Assembly (NCBI GenBank): GCA_949511625.1
Contig: CATFEX010000029.1
Location: 1-64,000, forward strand
Length of the DNA stretch: 64,000 nt
Source: UBA11891 sp003533785
Lineage (GTDB): Bacteria > Bacteroidota > Bacteroidia > Flavobacteriales > Flavobacteriaceae
Reading direction: 5' to 3'
This document shows, in pieces, positions 17,067-24,717 of this stretch. The translations under genes were made by a program, and so were the position numbers. The notes under the pieces were generated by a model, which saw nothing but the letters and a program-made list of their open reading frames with translations, made no database searches and was not told the origin of the DNA. The first letter of the stretch is position 1; every line of letters starts with the position of its first letter.

Positions 17067-17318
17067 GCCCTATTGATTCTATTGCTAACTGTTGGGGTTA
17101 TTTTATTGCTCAATAAATTATTGCTTAAAATAACGCGTCTCTCAGAAATAAAAAAAAAGTTTTTTCAAAGGTATTATTTCATTCTAATGGGGATGCTTTT
17201 TCTTCTTCAGGGTATTTTATCAATAATTAAAGGGGGATGGGACTGGTCAAATGGATTCCAACTCTTATTGGGAAGTTTGTTCATTGCAATGATTATAATC
17301 AATCCCAAAAACCTATAA
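17058..17318 (+). CDS. Small hydrophobic membrane protein of unknown function
   Basis: I do not recognise a family. The 86 residues have a first transmembrane helix (LLILLLTVGVILLLNKLLL, about residues 4-22), a basic segment (KITRLSEIKKKFFQRYY), a second helix (FILMGMLFLLQGILSIIKGG) and a third (FQLLLGSLFIAMIIIN). The ATG is preceded by an A-rich stretch as often seen in Bacteroidota. No neighbour gives a functional clue; it is divergent from the oxygenase and convergent with the DUF2911 gene. Codon use and length suggest a real gene, but it could be non-functional. Confidence 0.6.
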   Translation: MFQALLILLLTVGVILLLNKLLLKITRLSEIKKKFFQRYYFILMGMLFLLQGILSIIKGGWDWSNGFQLLLGSLFIAMIIINPKNL

Positions 17319-17339
17319 AAAAACCCGCCGAAGCGGGTT
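17317..17339 (-). terminator. Intrinsic terminator of the DUF2911 gene
   Basis: Read on the reverse strand, a 7-bp stem AACCCGC / GCGGGTT is closed by a TTCG tetraloop and followed by a run of T residues. On the forward strand the T-run is poor (AATTT), so it mainly serves the reverse-strand gene. Confidence 0.85.
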
Positions 17340-17357
17340 AATTTAATAGGTGATTTT

Positions 17358-17888
17358 TTATTTACGGAAGGGAACTGAAATTCGAACGGTGTCCCAACCT
17401 ATGTGCAAATGTATTTCTTCTTCAATGGCTTCGATTGCTATAGAAAAGGCTTCTAAGGATTGATCTGTTTGAACAACGGGTACTTGCATTCGAACCACAT
17501 CTTTGTTTGCACTATAATTATAAGCTCCCCAAATATTGGTTGCCTTATTTATAATCACAGTCCACTCTGACTCTCCGGGAATTGTAAAAAGAGAATAGCT
17601 ACCTACCGGAATAGCAGTTTCCCCCAGGTACATCGGAACATTAAACGTAATTTCCACTGCTTCATTCGCTCCCGTACGCCATATCTTACCGTGGGGAGCT
17701 AATTTTGTAAGTTCTCGCGCTTTTAATTGGGGACGAGAATACAGAACGTGAAGAAGGGTCTTTGCTTCACCATGATCAGAAGGAAATTGAATTTTATCTA
17801 AAGGACTAACATCCAGTCCTTTAAATTTTTGAGCTTGTACTGAAAAAGAAGCTACAGCAATGAACATTAAAACGATTAATTGTCTCAT
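17358..17888 (-). CDS. DUF2911 domain-containing secreted protein
   Basis: The 176-residue protein starts with a Sec signal peptide (MRQLIVLMFIAVASFSVQAQ) and then is almost entirely a DUF2911 domain, recognised from YSRPQLKAREL, GKIWRTGANEAVEITFNVPMYLGE and VGSYSLFTIPGESEWTVIINK. The family is common in Bacteroidota and its function is not known. It is a single-gene unit with its own terminator; no convincing TAnnTTTG box is visible in the bases upstream. Confidence 0.88.
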   Translation of the reverse strand: MRQLIVLMFIAVASFSVQAQKFKGLDVSPLDKIQFPSDHGEAKTLLHVLYSRPQLKARELTKLAPHGKIWRTGANEAVEITFNVPMYLGETAIPVGSYSLFTIPGESEWTVIINKATNIWGAYNYSANKDVVRMQVPVVQTDQSLEAFSIAIEAIEEEIHLHIGWDTVRISVPFRK

Positions 17889-18196
17889 AATTTTGAATTT
17901 TTGTTCAATGTATGTGTTTCAATAGTGCAAGAAAAAAAGGGCTTATGGCTAGAGACTAGTTGCTTTAAAATGCATACTGTATATTTTTTAGTATTGAATG
18001 CTATTATCAGTGTTCACGTGAGGTTTAAAGGGTTTTATGTTCTAATTATTTATGATGTAGACTAGATTGGACTCAAATCTCGTTTCCAAATTTTAATCAA
18101 AAAAGGTGTAAGAAAAAAAGAAGAAAATATGGCAATATAGTGGCTATATTAATCAATATCCATTTTACACAGAAATGCATGTTATTGGGTCACTTA
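17889..18196. other. Intergenic stretch without recognisable gene
   Basis: About 300 AT-rich bases lie between the divergent DUF2911 start and the metY terminator. The longest open frames are short and lack family resemblance. I see no RNA gene, repeat or convincing promoter box here. Confidence 0.5.
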
Positions 18197-18225
18197 TAAA
18201 AAAAATGCCTCCAATAGGGAGGCAT
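18197..18225 (-). terminator. Intrinsic terminator of metY
   Basis: On the reverse strand the arms ATGCCTCC and GGAGGCAT pair perfectly around a five-base loop and are followed by a run of eight T residues. It lies about 25 bases after the metY stop. Confidence 0.85.
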
Positions 18226-18250
18226 CAAATATTATTAATGTTTAAAATAA

Positions 18251-19519
18251 TTAACTCATAGCCTGTTTCAAGTCTTGTTTTAAATCTTCAATAGATTCTA
18301 GCCCTACGGAGAGTCGAATAAGATCTTGCGTTACTCCTGTAGATTTTTGAGCTTCTTCATCCAATTGTTGGTGTGTAGTACTGGCAGGATGAATAATCAA
18401 TGATTTGGTATCACCAATATTGGCAAGAAGAGAAAATAATTCTGTTTTATCAGCAATATGCTTGGCTGCTTCAAAGCCCCCTTTTACGCCAAAAGTGACT
18501 ATTCCACTTTGCCCCTTAGGCATGTATTTACTGGCAAGAGAATTGTATTTACTGGAAGCCAATCCTGGGTAGTTCACCCAGCTCACTTCTTCTTGCTGTT
18601 CTAACCACTGAGCAATGACTAATGCATTTTCAGAATGTTGTTTTAATCGAATATTCAGTGTTTCAAGGCCTTGAATGATTTGAAAACTATTGAAGGGGCT
18701 GAGAGCTGCTCCAAAATCTCGAAGTCCTTCAACGCGAACTTTGGCTATAAATGCTTGGGCCCCCAAAGCTTCATGGTAAACCAGACCGTGATACCCAGGA
18801 GAAGGTTCTGTAAATTCCGGGAATAAGCCATTGCCATAATCAAAAGTACATGCGTCAACAATGACCCCTCCTAGTGAAGTTCCATTTCCTGAGATGTATT
18901 TGGTTAACGAATGAATAACAATATTGGCACCATAATCAATGGGGTTTAATAAGGCTGGAGTGGCTACAGTATTATCAACAATAAAGGGTACTTTCGCCTT
19001 TTGAGCAAAGCCACTTATCCCTTTCAAATCAAGAATATCTAATTTTGGATTGCCTAGCGATTCTGCAAAAAAAGCACGTGTATTGGATTGAACTGCTTTT
19101 TCGAAATTCTTTGGATTGTCTGGATCTACAAAAGTTGTAGTGATCCCCAATCGAGGTAGGGTGACACTCAATAGATTATAGGTTCCCCCATACAAACTGC
19201 TGGAAGCAACAATATGATCCCCTGCTTTTAACAGCACCATGAGGGTTGTACTAATAGCAGAAGTTCCCGAAGCAGTCGTCACCGCAGCTACTCCCCCTTC
19301 AACCGCAGCCAATCGTTGTTCTAAAACATCATTGGTAGGATTGTTAAGACGTGTATAAATATATCCTGGTTCCGACAAGGAGAATAGATTGGCGGCGTGC
19401 TCTGCGTTGTCAAACACATAGGATGTCGATTGATAAATGGGAACGGCACGAGTACCTTGTGTATCCGATGCATTGTGCCCTGCATGCAACGCTAGTGTTT
19501 CATTTTGTTTAGTATTCAT
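18251..19519 (-). CDS. metY: O-acetylhomoserine sulfhydrylase / aminocarboxypropyltransferase
   Basis: This is a PLP enzyme of the Cys/Met metabolism family that makes homocysteine from O-acetylhomoserine and sulfide. The start (ETLALHAGHNASDTQGTRAVPIYQSTSYVF) and the YTRLNNPTNDVLEQRLAAVEGG block are typical of the MetY group. The PLP-binding lysine is in SLTKYISG (K207). The length of 422 residues is as expected for MetY rather than the shorter MetB/MetC. The gene is divergent from an Rrf2-type regulator across 119 bp that carry a strong palindrome, which suggests sulfur-responsive control. Confidence 0.93.
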   Translation of the reverse strand: MNTKQNETLALHAGHNASDTQGTRAVPIYQSTSYVFDNAEHAANLFSLSEPGYIYTRLNNPTNDVLEQRLAAVEGGVAAVTTASGTSAISTTLMVLLKAGDHIVASSSLYGGTYNLLSVTLPRLGITTTFVDPDNPKNFEKAVQSNTRAFFAESLGNPKLDILDLKGISGFAQKAKVPFIVDNTVATPALLNPIDYGANIVIHSLTKYISGNGTSLGGVIVDACTFDYGNGLFPEFTEPSPGYHGLVYHEALGAQAFIAKVRVEGLRDFGAALSPFNSFQIIQGLETLNIRLKQHSENALVIAQWLEQQEEVSWVNYPGLASSKYNSLASKYMPKGQSGIVTFGVKGGFEAAKHIADKTELFSLLANIGDTKSLIIHPASTTHQQLDEEAQKSTGVTQDLIRLSVGLESIEDLKQDLKQAMS

Positions 19520-19539
19520 GGTTTGTGTTTATTTCACGT

Positions 19540-19569
19540 CAAAAATAGAACAGTTTTTAATTAAAACAA
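19540..19569 (-). promoter_or_regulatory. Bacteroidota promoter of metY
   Basis: Reading the reverse strand: TTG (19567-19569), exactly 19 bases, then TATTTTTG (19540-19547). This is a full match to TTG-N19-TAnnTTTG. The predicted leader before the metY ATG is only about 15 bases, too short for a SAM riboswitch. Confidence 0.7.
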
Positions 19570-19574
19570 CTAAT

Positions 19575-19593
19575 TCCTATAAAGTTTATAGGA
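19575..19593. promoter_or_regulatory. 19-bp perfect palindrome, likely Rrf2-type operator
   Basis: TCCTATAAA and TTTATAGGA are perfect inverted 9-bp arms around one central G. The palindrome sits six bases upstream of the metY -33 element and ends 21 bases before the rrf2 -7 box, thus over that gene's -33 region. Dimeric Rrf2-family regulators bind dyad sites of similar size, so binding by the adjacent gene product is the natural inference. Confidence 0.6.
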
Positions 19594-19614
19594 TTTATTG
19601 GAATTTAATTTTTT

Positions 19615-19622
19615 TACCTTTG
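19615..19622 (+). promoter_or_regulatory. Bacteroidota -7 promoter element of the Rrf2 gene
   Basis: TACCTTTG matches TAnnTTTG and lies 16 bases before the ATG at 19639. The 19-bp palindrome overlaps where the -33 element should be. Confidence 0.55.
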
Positions 19623-19638
19623 TGAAAAATCAATTATA

Positions 19639-20049
19639 ATGATTTCGAAAAAATGTAAGTATGCTTTAAAAGCGCTCACCTTCATGGCGAAAAATAAAGA
19701 TCGTTCTACACCAATCTTTTCTTCTGAAATTGCCTCCAAAGAGGGCATTCCTAAAAAATTTTTAGAAGCCATCTTAAGAGAACTTCGCAATGTTCAAATT
19801 TTGCAAAGCAGGAGGGGTAAGAATGGCGGATATCGATTTAATAAGCCTCCTAATGAAATCTATTTGACAGAAGTAATGCGAGTTATCGATGGCCCTATTG
19901 CCCTGCTACCTTGTGTTTCTCTAAATTATTATGCGCCTTGTGAGGCGTGTGAAGAGAATGTTTGTTCGATTAAGGGAGTTTTTGAAACTGTTCGGAATGA
20001 AACGCTATCAATTTTAGGCAACACATCCATTCAAAGTTTGGTGAATTAA
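19639..20049 (+). CDS. Rrf2 family transcriptional regulator
   Basis: This is a winged-helix DNA-binding protein of the Rrf2/CymR/IscR family, 136 residues. The N-terminal part shows KCKYALKALTFMAKN, SSEIASKEGIPKKFLEAILRELRNVQILQSRRGKNGGY with the typical wing RGKNGGY. A cysteine group C92-x8-C101-x2-C104-x4-C109 could bind an Fe-S cluster or sense thiol state. Being divergent from metY, it probably controls sulfur amino acid synthesis, like CymR, and itself through the shared palindrome. Direct evidence for effector and sign of regulation is lacking. Confidence 0.9.
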   Translation: MISKKCKYALKALTFMAKNKDRSTPIFSSEIASKEGIPKKFLEAILRELRNVQILQSRRGKNGGYRFNKPPNEIYLTEVMRVIDGPIALLPCVSLNYYAPCEACEENVCSIKGVFETVRNETLSILGNTSIQSLVN

Positions 20050-20067
20050 GTTTAGTACTGCAAAGAC

Positions 20068-20093
20068 ATAACCCCAGTGTGAACTGGGGTTAT
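20068..20093. other. Perfect 11-bp hairpin between rrf2 and tRNA-Arg
   Basis: ATAACCCCAGT and ACTGGGGTTAT are perfect inverted arms around GTGA. Neither strand has a T-run behind it, so it is not a standard intrinsic terminator, yet its place between two convergent transcription units suggests a terminator or RNA-end function. Confidence 0.6.
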
Positions 20094-20106
20094 ACTCAAT
20101 CTTTTG

Positions 20107-20180
20107 TGACCCAGGGAGGATTCGAACCCCCAACCCTCAGAGCCGAAATCTGATATTCTATCCAGTTGAACTACTGGGCC
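20107..20180 (-). tRNA. tRNA-Arg (anticodon TCG)
   Basis: The 74 bases on the reverse strand fold as a cloverleaf. The acceptor arms GGCCCAG and CTGGGTC pair with one G-T, the anticodon stem TCAGA/TCTGA encloses the loop TTTCGGC with anticodon TCG (reads CGA and possibly other CGN codons), and the T arm GGGGGTTCGAATCCTCC is standard. The discriminator is A and CCA is not encoded. Confidence 0.93.
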
Positions 20181-20328
20181 GTTTGATTCGGTAAAAATAC
20201 ATTATTTCAAGCTTTGATAAAAGGGAATCACAAAGGACCTGGCTAACCAAAAAATAGTTATTTTTAAAATCTACCAGAAACACTTATTTATCTTCTACAT
20301 CCGAACAAAATGGTATAAAGTAAAGTAT

Positions 20329-21033
20329 TTGCTTTATCGATACCTCATCAAGCCCACTGAACCCATTCGATCGATTTATGGTATTCTTTTGTCACCAAAT
20401 CTAAAGGATAAAACATTCAAGCTGTATTACAAAGGGAGTTATGGAAGGTTTTTTAGTTCACTTGTAATGCAATACTCCCAAAAGGCTGTTTTTTTGGATA
20501 TTGGTGCCAATCAGGGCCTTTACTCTATTTTGGCAGGGAAAAACAAGAATTTTGAGCATATCGTTTCGTTTGAACCTTCAAAAAAAACAGCTGCGCTATT
20601 AAAAACAAACCTAGAGATCAATACCATTACGGATTATCAGATCGTTGAAGCCGCCATTTCAAATCACAATGGAGAATTAAAGCTCATGGTAGATGAAAAT
20701 CATTCGGGCAAAAGTACCTTGAGAGAAGTTAAGAAGACCACCGGTGATTATGAGACCGTTTCAACTATAGACCATACTGTGATCAATTCAATTGTTCCTA
20801 AACACAACAATTATGTAGTAAAAATAGATGTAGAAGGGCATGAAGAAATCGTTATCAGTGAATTGATCAAAAGTTCTTTCTTTGAAAAGGTACGGCTATT
20901 GTACTGTGAGGTTGACGAAAAGTGGATTCAATCGGAACGTTTAATAGCAACCCTTGCAACTGCGGGATTAGAAGTTGTAGAAAAAATCGGAAAAGATCCC
21001 TTACACTATGACATGCTTTTCAAACGTGTTTAA
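20329..21033 (+). CDS. FkbM family methyltransferase
   Basis: This is a SAM-dependent methyltransferase of the FkbM family, often found modifying surface glycans or secondary products. Motif I is FLDIGANQGLYSI near residues 55-67, followed by VSFEPSKKTAALLKTNL, a serine/threonine region SGKSTLREV and VVKIDVEGHEEIVISEL, which is diagnostic for FkbM. Start assignment is uncertain: TTG at 20329 is the only ordinary start codon, while the frame stays open back to 20221 and no in-frame ATG exists. The gene may have lost its native 5' end or use a rare start. It stands alone beside a tRNA and converges on yqeY. Confidence 0.8.
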   Translation: MLYRYLIKPTEPIRSIYGILLSPNLKDKTFKLYYKGSYGRFFSSLVMQYSQKAVFLDIGANQGLYSILAGKNKNFEHIVSFEPSKKTAALLKTNLEINTITDYQIVEAAISNHNGELKLMVDENHSGKSTLREVKKTTGDYETVSTIDHTVINSIVPKHNNYVVKIDVEGHEEIVISELIKSSFFEKVRLLYCEVDEKWIQSERLIATLATAGLEVVEKIGKDPLHYDMLFKRV

Positions 21034-21052
21034 CTATTACAACAAATCACGT

Positions 21053-21505
21053 CTAGCCCATCAATTTTGTTTTGACAATAGTGGAAATTGTTTTTCCATC
21101 AGCTTTGCCAGAGAGAACTTGAGAGGCCTTTCCCATTACTTTACCCATATCCTTCATACCCTCTGCACCTAATTGGTCAATAATTGAAATAATGGCAGTT
21201 TCTATTTCTGCCTCCGTCAACTGGACAGGTAAAAAGGTTTGAATGACAGCAGCTTGAGCCTCTTCTGGTTCGGCTAGATCTACTCTATTTTGTTCTCTAA
21301 AAATTGTCGCGCTGTCTTTCCGTTGCTTCACCAATTTTTGGAGCAATTTGACTTCTTTATCCTCAGTCAGGGTTTCTGCACCTGAACTTGAGGTTTGCTC
21401 CAATAATAGGGCAGATTTTATGGCCCGTAAAGATTCTAATTTCAAGCTGTCTTTGGCTTTCATTGCCTCTTTTAGTGCTGTAGTGATTTTTTCTTGTAGA
21501 GTCAT
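21053..21505 (-). CDS. yqeY: GatB/YqeY domain-containing protein
   Basis: The 150-residue protein is a stand-alone YqeY domain, related to the tail domain of the GatB amidotransferase subunit and likely RNA-binding. Recognised by LQEKITTALKEAMKAKDSLKLESLRAIKSALL, the middle RKDSATIFREQNRVDLAE and the glycine-rich end MGKVMGKASQVLSGKADGKTISTIVKTKL. It is the last gene of the long division cluster, three bases after ftsZ. Its exact role is unknown. Confidence 0.93.
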   Translation of the reverse strand: MTLQEKITTALKEAMKAKDSLKLESLRAIKSALLLEQTSSSGAETLTEDKEVKLLQKLVKQRKDSATIFREQNRVDLAEPEEAQAAVIQTFLPVQLTEAEIETAIISIIDQLGAEGMKDMGKVMGKASQVLSGKADGKTISTIVKTKLMG

Positions 21506-21508
21506 GTT

Positions 21509-23377
21509 TTAATCGACATTATCGTGTAAAAAAGAATTATTAGATCGCAGCTGAATTTGATCATTACTGTCAGTGTCTAAACTCATTCGCGAACCTTCAT
21601 TAGAAGGAGCTTCATTACTTAGATCAATCCCTTGCCGCTTATAAGCGGGTTGGCGTTCTAGTTCCTCGATCCGATGAACACTGTTTTTGAAAGCATAATT
21701 AAATTTCTTCAACTGTTCTTTTCGTTTTTCGTTTTCTTGTTGGGTAGAGGCTGAAATACTTTGTTCAAAAGGGCTCGATTCATGAGATTCCTCAGAAAGT
21801 TCGTCAGATAATTCTTTTTCTTCATGTTGGAAAACATGTTCATTTTCCTTTATTTCCTCCTCAACATCTTCATCTAATTCATATTTTATAAGGGGTTCCT
21901 CCTCAGTTGATAAAACTTCCATTTGATTTGAGGCAGCTGAAGTTCCTGCAGCATCTAATGACAAATCGAACTCCAAACTAAATTGATTTTCCTCTGCCAA
22001 AACGAGTTCAGGGCCAATCACTTCAATATCCCTTATTTCTTCGTCAAGATCGTTAAATACAAAGTCTTCTTCTGGATAGGAATCATCTGGTACTATATTT
22101 TTAATTGGATCAGGTGCGATTTCTTCCACTTCAGGTAATTCTATCAATTCATAAATCACTTCTAAATTTCTTGCCACATCCAAATCCATTTCTACAAAAT
22201 CTTCCTCTTTATCAGTTGCTGTAGAGTCTGCTTCGAATTCATGAATTGAGGAGGGAACTTCATCGCTAACGGGGACAAAGGTTGGTTCAATCTCTTCTAT
22301 TTCAATAGAATCGAGCAATTGATGTTCCATTTTTTGATCATCCTCTAGGTTATGAATGATTTTCTTGGCTTCGGTATTGAAAATATCGTGTTGTTGATCT
22401 GCATTAAAACCAGTGGCGATTATCGTGACAGCAATCGAACTTCCAAGGTTTTGATCTTCTCCCACTCCCATAATTATATTCGCATTGTTTCCAGCTTCTT
22501 CTTGAATAAAATCATTGATATCACCTATTTCATCAATTGTAATTTCTTCTGTACCGGAGACAATCAATAACAATACATTTCTACAACCACTTATTTTATT
22601 GTCATTTAATAATGGGGAGTCTAGCGCCTTGACAATAGCATCTTGAGCTCTATTGGCACCACTTGCATTCCCCGAACCCATAATGGCGGTTCCGCTATTC
22701 GTCAGAACTGTTTTTGCGTCTTTAAGGTCAATATTTTGTGTATAATGATGCGTTATGACTTCAGCTATCCCTCTAGCTGCAGTAGCAAGGACTTCATCGG
22801 CTTTCGAAAAGCCCGCTTTGAATCCGAGGTTCCCATAGACTTCACGTAATTTATTATTATTGATTACAATCAATGAATCAACAGATGATTTCATATTGGC
22901 CAAACCAATCTGAGCTTGGTCCGTACGTAATTTTCCTTCAAATTGAAATGGCATAGTAACGATTCCAACCGTGAGGATGTCCAGCTCCTTGGCCATTTGT
23001 GCAATGATGGGGGCCGCACCTGTGCCTGTTCCTCCTCCCATACCAGCAGTAATAAAAACCATTTTGGTTTGCGTGGTTAGAAGGGTCTGCAAATCATCAA
23101 AACTCTCCTTGGCAGCGGAAGCTCCTACTTCAGGATTGGCGCCAGCGCCCAAGCCTTCCGTAAGTGTAGCTCCTAGCTGTATTTTGATGGGGACAGGACT
23201 CTCACTCAATGCCTGTGCATCTGTATTACTTACTACAAAATCAACTCCTTTGATACCCTGATGGAACATGTAATTAATAGCATTGCTACCTCCTCCTCCA
23301 ACACCAATGACTTTGATGACATTGCTTTTATTCTTGGGCAAATCAAAACTAAAATTGTCTTTATTATCTACTTGCAT
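21509..23377 (-). CDS. ftsZ: Cell division protein FtsZ with long acidic C-terminal linker
   Basis: FtsZ is the tubulin-like GTPase that forms the division ring. The GTP-binding loop GGGTGTG is at residues 114-120 and the synergy loop contains NIDLKD (N-x-D-x-x-D). After the core (to about residue 345) comes a linker of some 250 residues very rich in Glu and Asp, then the conserved tail RSNNSFLHDNVD, which is the FtsA-binding end in Bacteroidota. With 622 residues it is far longer than the E. coli protein (383) but normal for flavobacteria. It lies 14 bases behind ftsA. Confidence 0.97.
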   Translation of the reverse strand: MQVDNKDNFSFDLPKNKSNVIKVIGVGGGGSNAINYMFHQGIKGVDFVVSNTDAQALSESPVPIKIQLGATLTEGLGAGANPEVGASAAKESFDDLQTLLTTQTKMVFITAGMGGGTGTGAAPIIAQMAKELDILTVGIVTMPFQFEGKLRTDQAQIGLANMKSSVDSLIVINNNKLREVYGNLGFKAGFSKADEVLATAARGIAEVITHHYTQNIDLKDAKTVLTNSGTAIMGSGNASGANRAQDAIVKALDSPLLNDNKISGCRNVLLLIVSGTEEITIDEIGDINDFIQEEAGNNANIIMGVGEDQNLGSSIAVTIIATGFNADQQHDIFNTEAKKIIHNLEDDQKMEHQLLDSIEIEEIEPTFVPVSDEVPSSIHEFEADSTATDKEEDFVEMDLDVARNLEVIYELIELPEVEEIAPDPIKNIVPDDSYPEEDFVFNDLDEEIRDIEVIGPELVLAEENQFSLEFDLSLDAAGTSAASNQMEVLSTEEEPLIKYELDEDVEEEIKENEHVFQHEEKELSDELSEESHESSPFEQSISASTQQENEKRKEQLKKFNYAFKNSVHRIEELERQPAYKRQGIDLSNEAPSNEGSRMSLDTDSNDQIQLRSNNSFLHDNVD

Positions 23378-23391
23378 GATATGGTTTATGG

Positions 23392-24711
23392 TTAGGCGTT
23401 ATCTAAAAATTCTTTTAAGCGGTCTCCAAATCTTTCAATTATTGTTTTACGATCGGTATTTACACTAGTCTTAGGCGTATTGCCAGAACTTTCTTCTAGT
23501 GAAAGTGTCTCCGAGTCTTCCATCCGCTCTTCTTCTCCCATCGCTTCTGGGGCACTTTCAAGCGCTTTCATCAGGAGTCCCACAGCAGTGGCATACATCG
23601 GGCTGGTGTTGTTCGCCGAGGTTTCTCCTGCCAAGTGTTCCCCCGGGTATCCAATTCTTGTATCCATTCCAGTAATGTATTCCACCAATTGTTTTAGGTG
23701 TTTTAATTGACTTCCTCCACCAGTAAGAACAATCCCTGCAATCAATTTCTTCTTCTGTACAGTATGCCCATAGTTTTTTATCTCAAGGAAAACTTGTTCC
23801 ATTATTTCAACTACCCGAGCATTGATGATTTTAGATAGGGTTTTAAGTGAGATTTCCTTAGGATCCCTACCGCGAAGTCCCGGAATGGAAACAATTTCAG
23901 TGTCGCGGTTTTCTCCAGGCCATGCCGATCCGAATTTTACTTTTAAAAGCTCGGCTTGCTTTTCAATAATAGAACAGCCCTCTTTTATATCTTCGGTAAT
24001 TATATTTCCACCAAAGGGAATTACGGCGGTCTGTCGAATAATTCCGTCTTTAAAAATGGCTAAATCCGTTGTTCCACCTCCAATATCAATCAATGCGACC
24101 CCTGCTTCTTTCTCTTCCTGAGTCAATACTGCATCGGCCGACGCTAGGGGTTCTAAAGTAATATTGGCCAATTTGAGATTGGCGCTTACTATGCAACGAC
24201 CAATATTCTTTATAGAGTGAATCTGTCCTACTACCACATGAAAATTGGCTTCCAAACGGCCTCCATACATGCCAATCGGTTCTTTAATTTCTGCTTGTCC
24301 GTCAACTTTGTATTCTTGAGGAAGCACATGGATAATTTCCTCTCCAGGCAGCATTACAAGTTTGTAAACCTGTTGTATTAATTGATCAATATCTTCTTGA
24401 TCAATTACTTTTTCTGGATGGCTCCGTGTGATATAATCACTGTGTTGTAAGCTCCGTATGTGTTGTCCAGCAATTCCAACAACCACATCCTGGATGGAGT
24501 GCCCAGAAGTAACTTTGGCTTCTTCAACAGCTTGTTGGATCGATTGGATGGTTTGAGTGATGTTGTTGACCACCCCACGGTGAACCCCCAAGCTTTTTGA
24601 TTTTCCCAAGCCTAAAACCTCTACTTTGCCAAATTCATTTTCTTTGCCAACCATTGCTACGATTTTGGTAGTTCCAATGTCTAGGCCAACAGATATTGAG
24701 TTTTGTTCCAT
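23392..24711 (-). CDS. ftsA: Cell division protein FtsA
   Basis: FtsA is the actin-like membrane tether of FtsZ. Phosphate 1 loop VGLDIGTTKIVAMVG is at the start; VALIDIGGGTTDLAIFKDG is phosphate 2; AGIVLTGGGSQLKHLK is the adenosine motif. The 1C subdomain (IQDVVVGIAGQHI) is in place. The C-terminus ends in an amphipathic stretch RFGDRLKEFLDNA, fitting a membrane-targeting helix. It is six bases after ftsQ. Confidence 0.97.
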   Translation of the reverse strand: MEQNSISVGLDIGTTKIVAMVGKENEFGKVEVLGLGKSKSLGVHRGVVNNITQTIQSIQQAVEEAKVTSGHSIQDVVVGIAGQHIRSLQHSDYITRSHPEKVIDQEDIDQLIQQVYKLVMLPGEEIIHVLPQEYKVDGQAEIKEPIGMYGGRLEANFHVVVGQIHSIKNIGRCIVSANLKLANITLEPLASADAVLTQEEKEAGVALIDIGGGTTDLAIFKDGIIRQTAVIPFGGNIITEDIKEGCSIIEKQAELLKVKFGSAWPGENRDTEIVSIPGLRGRDPKEISLKTLSKIINARVVEIMEQVFLEIKNYGHTVQKKKLIAGIVLTGGGSQLKHLKQLVEYITGMDTRIGYPGEHLAGETSANNTSPMYATAVGLLMKALESAPEAMGEEERMEDSETLSLEESSGNTPKTSVNTDRKTIIERFGDRLKEFLDNA

Positions 24712-24717
24712 AGTGTA

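Noticed and set aside
19520..19574. SAM riboswitch in front of metY
   Set aside because: The predicted transcription start lies about 15 bases before the ATG, and no pairing pattern of a SAM aptamer is visible.
20107..20180. Integrated element at the tRNA-Arg gene
   Set aside because: No integrase, direct repeat of the tRNA end or change in gene content beyond one FkbM gene is seen, so an island cannot be supported.
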